Shown in pieces: positions 61,388 to 64,000 of a DNA stretch of 64,000 nucleotides. The stretch's first letter is position 1; every line of letters starts with the position of its first letter. The translations under genes and the position numbers were made by a program. Source of the DNA: Acidobacteriota bacterium (GTDB taxonomy: Bacteria; Acidobacteriota; Thermoanaerobaculia; Multivoradales; JBCCEF01); contig JBCCEF010000001.1 in NCBI GenBank assembly GCA_039030395.1, positions 353,315 to 417,314 on the forward strand. The letters are read 5' to 3'. The notes beneath the pieces were generated by a model. It was not told the DNA's origin and ran no database searches. It saw only the letters and a list, made by a program, of their open reading frames with translations.

Positions 61388-63592
61388 GTGACCCGAAGAA
61401 TGCTCATCAATGCGCAGAAGCCGGAAGAACTGCGCATCGCTATCGTCAGCGACGAGGCCCTGGAGAACTACCAGGTGCAGGTCGCCGAGCGCGGATTGAC
61501 CCGCGGAAACATCTATCGAGGCGTCATCGCCAGCATCCAGCCGAGCCTGAACGCCGCCTTCATCGACTACGGTGAAGAACGACACGGGTTCCTGGCCATC
61601 CAGGACGTCGTCCCCGAAGCCTATTACCGAAAACCCAACGGCAAGGGACGGCCGCGCATCGACGAAGTGCTCGAACGCGGCAAGCCCATCGTCGTTCAGG
61701 TCACCCGCGAGCCGGAAGGACAAAAAGGCGGCGCGCTGACCACCAATCTCAGCCTGGCCGGGCGCTACCTGGTGCTCACACCGTTCGACGAAACCCGCGG
61801 CATCTCCCGCAAGGTCGAAGACGAAGACACCCGCAAAGCCCTCAAACAGCAGGTCGCCAAACTCGACATCCCCGCCGGCTGTGGGGTGATCGTGCGCACC
61901 AACGCGCTGGAACAAAACAAGACCGCCCTCAACCGGGACTTCTCCGCCCTGGCGCGGCTATGGAAGCGCATTCGCTCCGATGCCCGGGCCGGCGGCCAGC
62001 GCAACCGCCAGGCCAAGCTGCTTTACAGCGACCAGGACATCGTGGTGCAGGCGCTGCGGGACTACCTCGACAGCAGCATCCAGGAAGTGCTGGTGGACGA
62101 CGACGCGGTATACGACAAGGCCAGCAGCTACATGAAGGCCTTCATGCCGCGCAGCCGAACCAAGCTGATTCGCTACAAAGAGCGCGCGCCGCTGTTTTCC
62201 GGCTACAAGCTCGAACGCCAGATCGACCGCATCTACGACCGCAAGGTCGACCTGCCGAGCGGCGGCTCGATCGTCATCGATCGCACCGAGGCACTGACCG
62301 CCATCGACGTCAACTCCGGGCGCTCCACCCGGGCGGCGACCCAGGAAGAGACGGCCCTCCACACCAACTTGGAGGCCGCCGCCGAGGTCGCCCGGCAGCT
62401 CCGCCTGCGGGATATCGGCGGCCTGCTGGTGGTCGACTTCATCGACATGCGCGCCTCGCGCAATCAGCGCAAGGTGGAGAAGGCCCTGCGCGACGAGATG
62501 AAGGCGGACAAGGCGCGGGTCAGCCTGGGCCGAATCAGCCGTAACGGCCTACTGGAGATCAACCGCCAGCGCATCCACCAGGCCCTCGACATGCGCACCC
62601 ACCGCACTTGCCCGACCTGCGACGGCACCGGCCGCATTGCCAGCCCGGAGATGGTCGGTCTCAACCTGCTGCGCCGGATCGAGGCGCGGGCCGCTTCCGG
62701 CCCCCTCAAGCGGGTGGTCATCTCCCTCCACCCGGAGCTGGCGGACGCCTTCCAGAACGGTCGCCGCCACCAGATCACCGACCTCGAGCGCGAATTCGCA
62801 ATCCGCATCGAGGTGATCGCCGCCACCCATCTGCATCGCCACGAGCAGGAGGTCGAGTGGATGCAGCGCGACGCCTCTGCGCCGGTGGATCCACGTCCGT
62901 CGCAGGCCCCGCGGGCCAGCGATGCGGACTCGAAACCGTCTCCAAAGCGGAGCCGTGGACGCCGCCGCAGCCCGAAGGCTGACAACGGCGAGACAGCGCA
63001 GGACAAGGCCGCCAAACCGCGGCGGCGGCGAAAGGCGGCCGACGCCGACGGCAACCAGGCCGCCGCCGAGCCGACCGCCAAGCGGAGCCGGGGGCGCGGG
63101 CGCCGGCGGGCTTCCGGGGCGAAGACCGAAACCCAGGACCAGGACGCCGTGCAGGAAAATCAGGGGCCAGGACGCGACGGCCAGGGCAACGACGGCCCGG
63201 CTAGCGACTCCAAGCCGCCCCGGCGCAGCCGCTCCCGCGGGCGACGTCGCCGCCGCAGTGCCGACTCCAGCGGGCCACAGCAGCCCCTGGCCGCCACCTC
63301 GGCGAAGGAGGGCGGGATGGCGCACGGCAACGACCCGCCGGCCGGCGGCGACCCGGCGGCCAACGGCCAGCCCTCCAAGGCTCAAGGGAGCAACGTCAGC
63401 GATGCCGGCCAGGAGAACCGCCGGCCGCGGCGTCGACGCTCACGCCGCCGCGGGCGACGTCCGCCCGGCGTGGAACGGGGCAACGAGGCGCCGCCGCGCG
63501 TCGCCAGCGACAAGGAGGTCAATGGCAACGTCGCGCCCCCGGCCCCGGCGCCGGATCCCCCGCCGCCCAGCGAGTTTCTACACCACGACTGA
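61388..63592 (+). CDS. rne: Ribonuclease E/G
   Basis: The protein is 734 aa from GTG 61388 (in-frame ATG 61400 is an alternative). The S1 domain is at about residues 35-125 (RGNIYRGVIASIQPSLNAAF). The catalytic Mg ligands are Asp in ALTAIDVNSG and Asp in LLVVDFIDMR. The zinc-link is CPTCDGTG. After about residue 500 the chain is disordered and arginine-rich, with three basic blocks ([38 protein letters not shown]) that should bind RNA or anchor degradosome partners. It is the main endonuclease for mRNA decay and rRNA/tRNA processing. Confidence 0.95.
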   Translation: MTRRMLINAQKPEELRIAIVSDEALENYQVQVAERGLTRGNIYRGVIASIQPSLNAAFIDYGEERHGFLAIQDVVPEAYYRKPNGKGRPRIDEVLERGKPIVVQVTREPEGQKGGALTTNLSLAGRYLVLTPFDETRGISRKVEDEDTRKALKQQVAKLDIPAGCGVIVRTNALEQNKTALNRDFSALARLWKRIRSDARAGGQRNRQAKLLYSDQDIVVQALRDYLDSSIQEVLVDDDAVYDKASSYMKAFMPRSRTKLIRYKERAPLFSGYKLERQIDRIYDRKVDLPSGGSIVIDRTEALTAIDVNSGRSTRAATQEETALHTNLEAAAEVARQLRLRDIGGLLVVDFIDMRASRNQRKVEKALRDEMKADKARVSLGRISRNGLLEINRQRIHQALDMRTHRTCPTCDGTGRIASPEMVGLNLLRRIEARAASGPLKRVVISLHPELADAFQNGRRHQITDLEREFAIRIEVIAATHLHRHEQEVEWMQRDASAPVDPRPSQAPRASDADSKPSPKRSRGRRRSPKADNGETAQDKAAKPRRRRKAADADGNQAAAEPTAKRSRGRGRRRASGAKTETQDQDAVQENQGPGRDGQGNDGPASDSKPPRRSRSRGRRRRRSADSSGPQQPLAATSAKEGGMAHGNDPPAGGDPAANGQPSKAQGSNVSDAGQENRRPRRRRSRRRGRRPPGVERGNEAPPRVASDKEVNGNVAPPAPAPDPPPPSEFLHHD

Positions 63593-63603
63593 CCTCATCC
63601 CTT

Positions 63604-63639
63604 CGACCCCGAGCGTTGCGCTCGGGGTCGAGGTGTTTT
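63604..63639 (+). terminator. Intrinsic terminator of rne
   Basis: A perfect 11-bp stem CGACCCCGAGC/GCTCGGGGTCG with a five-base loop is followed by AGGTGTTTTG, 12 bases after the rne stop. Confidence 0.88.
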
Positions 63640-63759
63640 GAGGCCATCCAAAGCACCTGCTCGACAATCGACGACCGGCACCGCCGTGTCGCCCCACAGG
63701 ACATCCGGCTGTTATAGTCCTTGGCTACACAAACCCTTTGAAGAGTTCCTTTTACCGAA

Positions 63760-64000
63760 ATGTCGGAAGGACCGAATAGCGGAGTCACGGAGCTGCTGAT
63801 CGAGTGGCGCCACGGTAGCCACGAAGCCCTCGACGAGCTGACTCCGATCGTCTACGAGGAACTCCGGCGGCTGGCCCATCGCTACATGCGCAACGAGCGC
63901 TCGAACCAGGTGCTGCAAACGACGGCCTTAGTCCACGAAGCGTACATCCGCCTGCTCGATGCCGAGATCCAGTGGCAGGACCGACTCCACTTCTACGCCG
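63760..64000 (+). CDS. ECF-type RNA polymerase sigma factor (N-terminal part)
   Basis: Partial: 80 codons to the right edge from ATG 63760. The start MSEGPNSGVTELLIEWRHGS followed by ALDELTPIVYEELRRLAHRY is region 2 of the ECF group with TTALVHEAYIRL, common in Acidobacteriota and Planctomycetes, where genes for serine/threonine kinases often follow. TATAGT at 63714-63719 may be the -10 box. Region 4 and any downstream kinase lie beyond the window. Confidence 0.9.
   Translation, partial: MSEGPNSGVTELLIEWRHGSHEALDELTPIVYEELRRLAHRYMRNERSNQVLQTTALVHEAYIRLLDAEIQWQDRLHFYA

Overview
The window is GC-rich, densely coded bacterial chromosome. The gene content points to an Acidobacteriota member, most likely from a Thermoanaerobaculia-like lineage: secreted VWA proteins of the acidobacterial VWFA-related type, an Oar-like TonB receptor with an N-terminal carboxypeptidase-regulatory domain, paired FG-GAP/ASPIC-UnbV lipoproteins with a TPR lipoprotein, and an ECF sigma factor of the type common in that phylum. 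This placement is inference from gene families; no rRNA or tRNA gene was recognised. No phage, transposase, CRISPR array or plasmid gene was seen, and nothing looks recently acquired. The novelty lies in secreted and envelope proteins and in dispersed palindromic repeats.

Layout. 0-3.6 kb: hyuB (cut by the left edge) and hyuA, an ATP-dependent hydantoinase/oxoprolinase pair. 3.7-10.3 kb: a membrane diguanylate cyclase diverging from an Lhr helicase followed by an alpha/beta hydrolase. 10.3-13 kb: a trypsin-like protease with six ricin-type QxW repeats, a long palindromic repeat, and a small secreted protein. 13.3-16.9 kb: NtrC-type regulator, HAMP kinase and coiled-coil lipoprotein, the same three ingredients as enterobacterial QseF/QseE/QseG. 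16.9-21.3 kb: arfB, a lipase-like protein, an OmpR/kinase pair and a spondin-domain protein; 11-bp-spaced direct repeats before both the regulator and the spondin gene suggest one regulon. 21.6-31 kb: a cysteine-repeat PDZ protein, a VWA protein, a TPR protein, then a translationally coupled operon of two FG-GAP lipoproteins and a TPR lipoprotein. 31.4-39.8 kb: the TonB receptor with tandem terminators and a coupled VWA-TPR-VWA operon.

39.9-64 kb: a benzoate-type CoA ligase diverging from a kynureninase-like enzyme; an M43 metalloprotease; GT4 and GT-C glycosyltransferases with a degenerate Nudix protein; prfB with its programmed +1 frameshift; lnt; a SPOR protein; slipin and NfeD; an M1 aminopeptidase and a membrane protein; an NrtR-like regulator; a ribbon-helix-helix/HHRDH pair that is probably leaderless; lipB; a 5-formyl-THF cyclo-ligase; rne; and the start of an ECF sigma factor at the right edge.

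Two families of intergenic structure stand out. One is a long hairpin repeat centred on a GTAC...GTAC core (12.3 and 48.2 kb). The other is a composite post-stop element of several hairpins whose stems change sequence but keep pairing (39.8, 43.9 and 51.2 kb). In two of those three cases the gene's own TAG stop codon is the first triplet of a hairpin.
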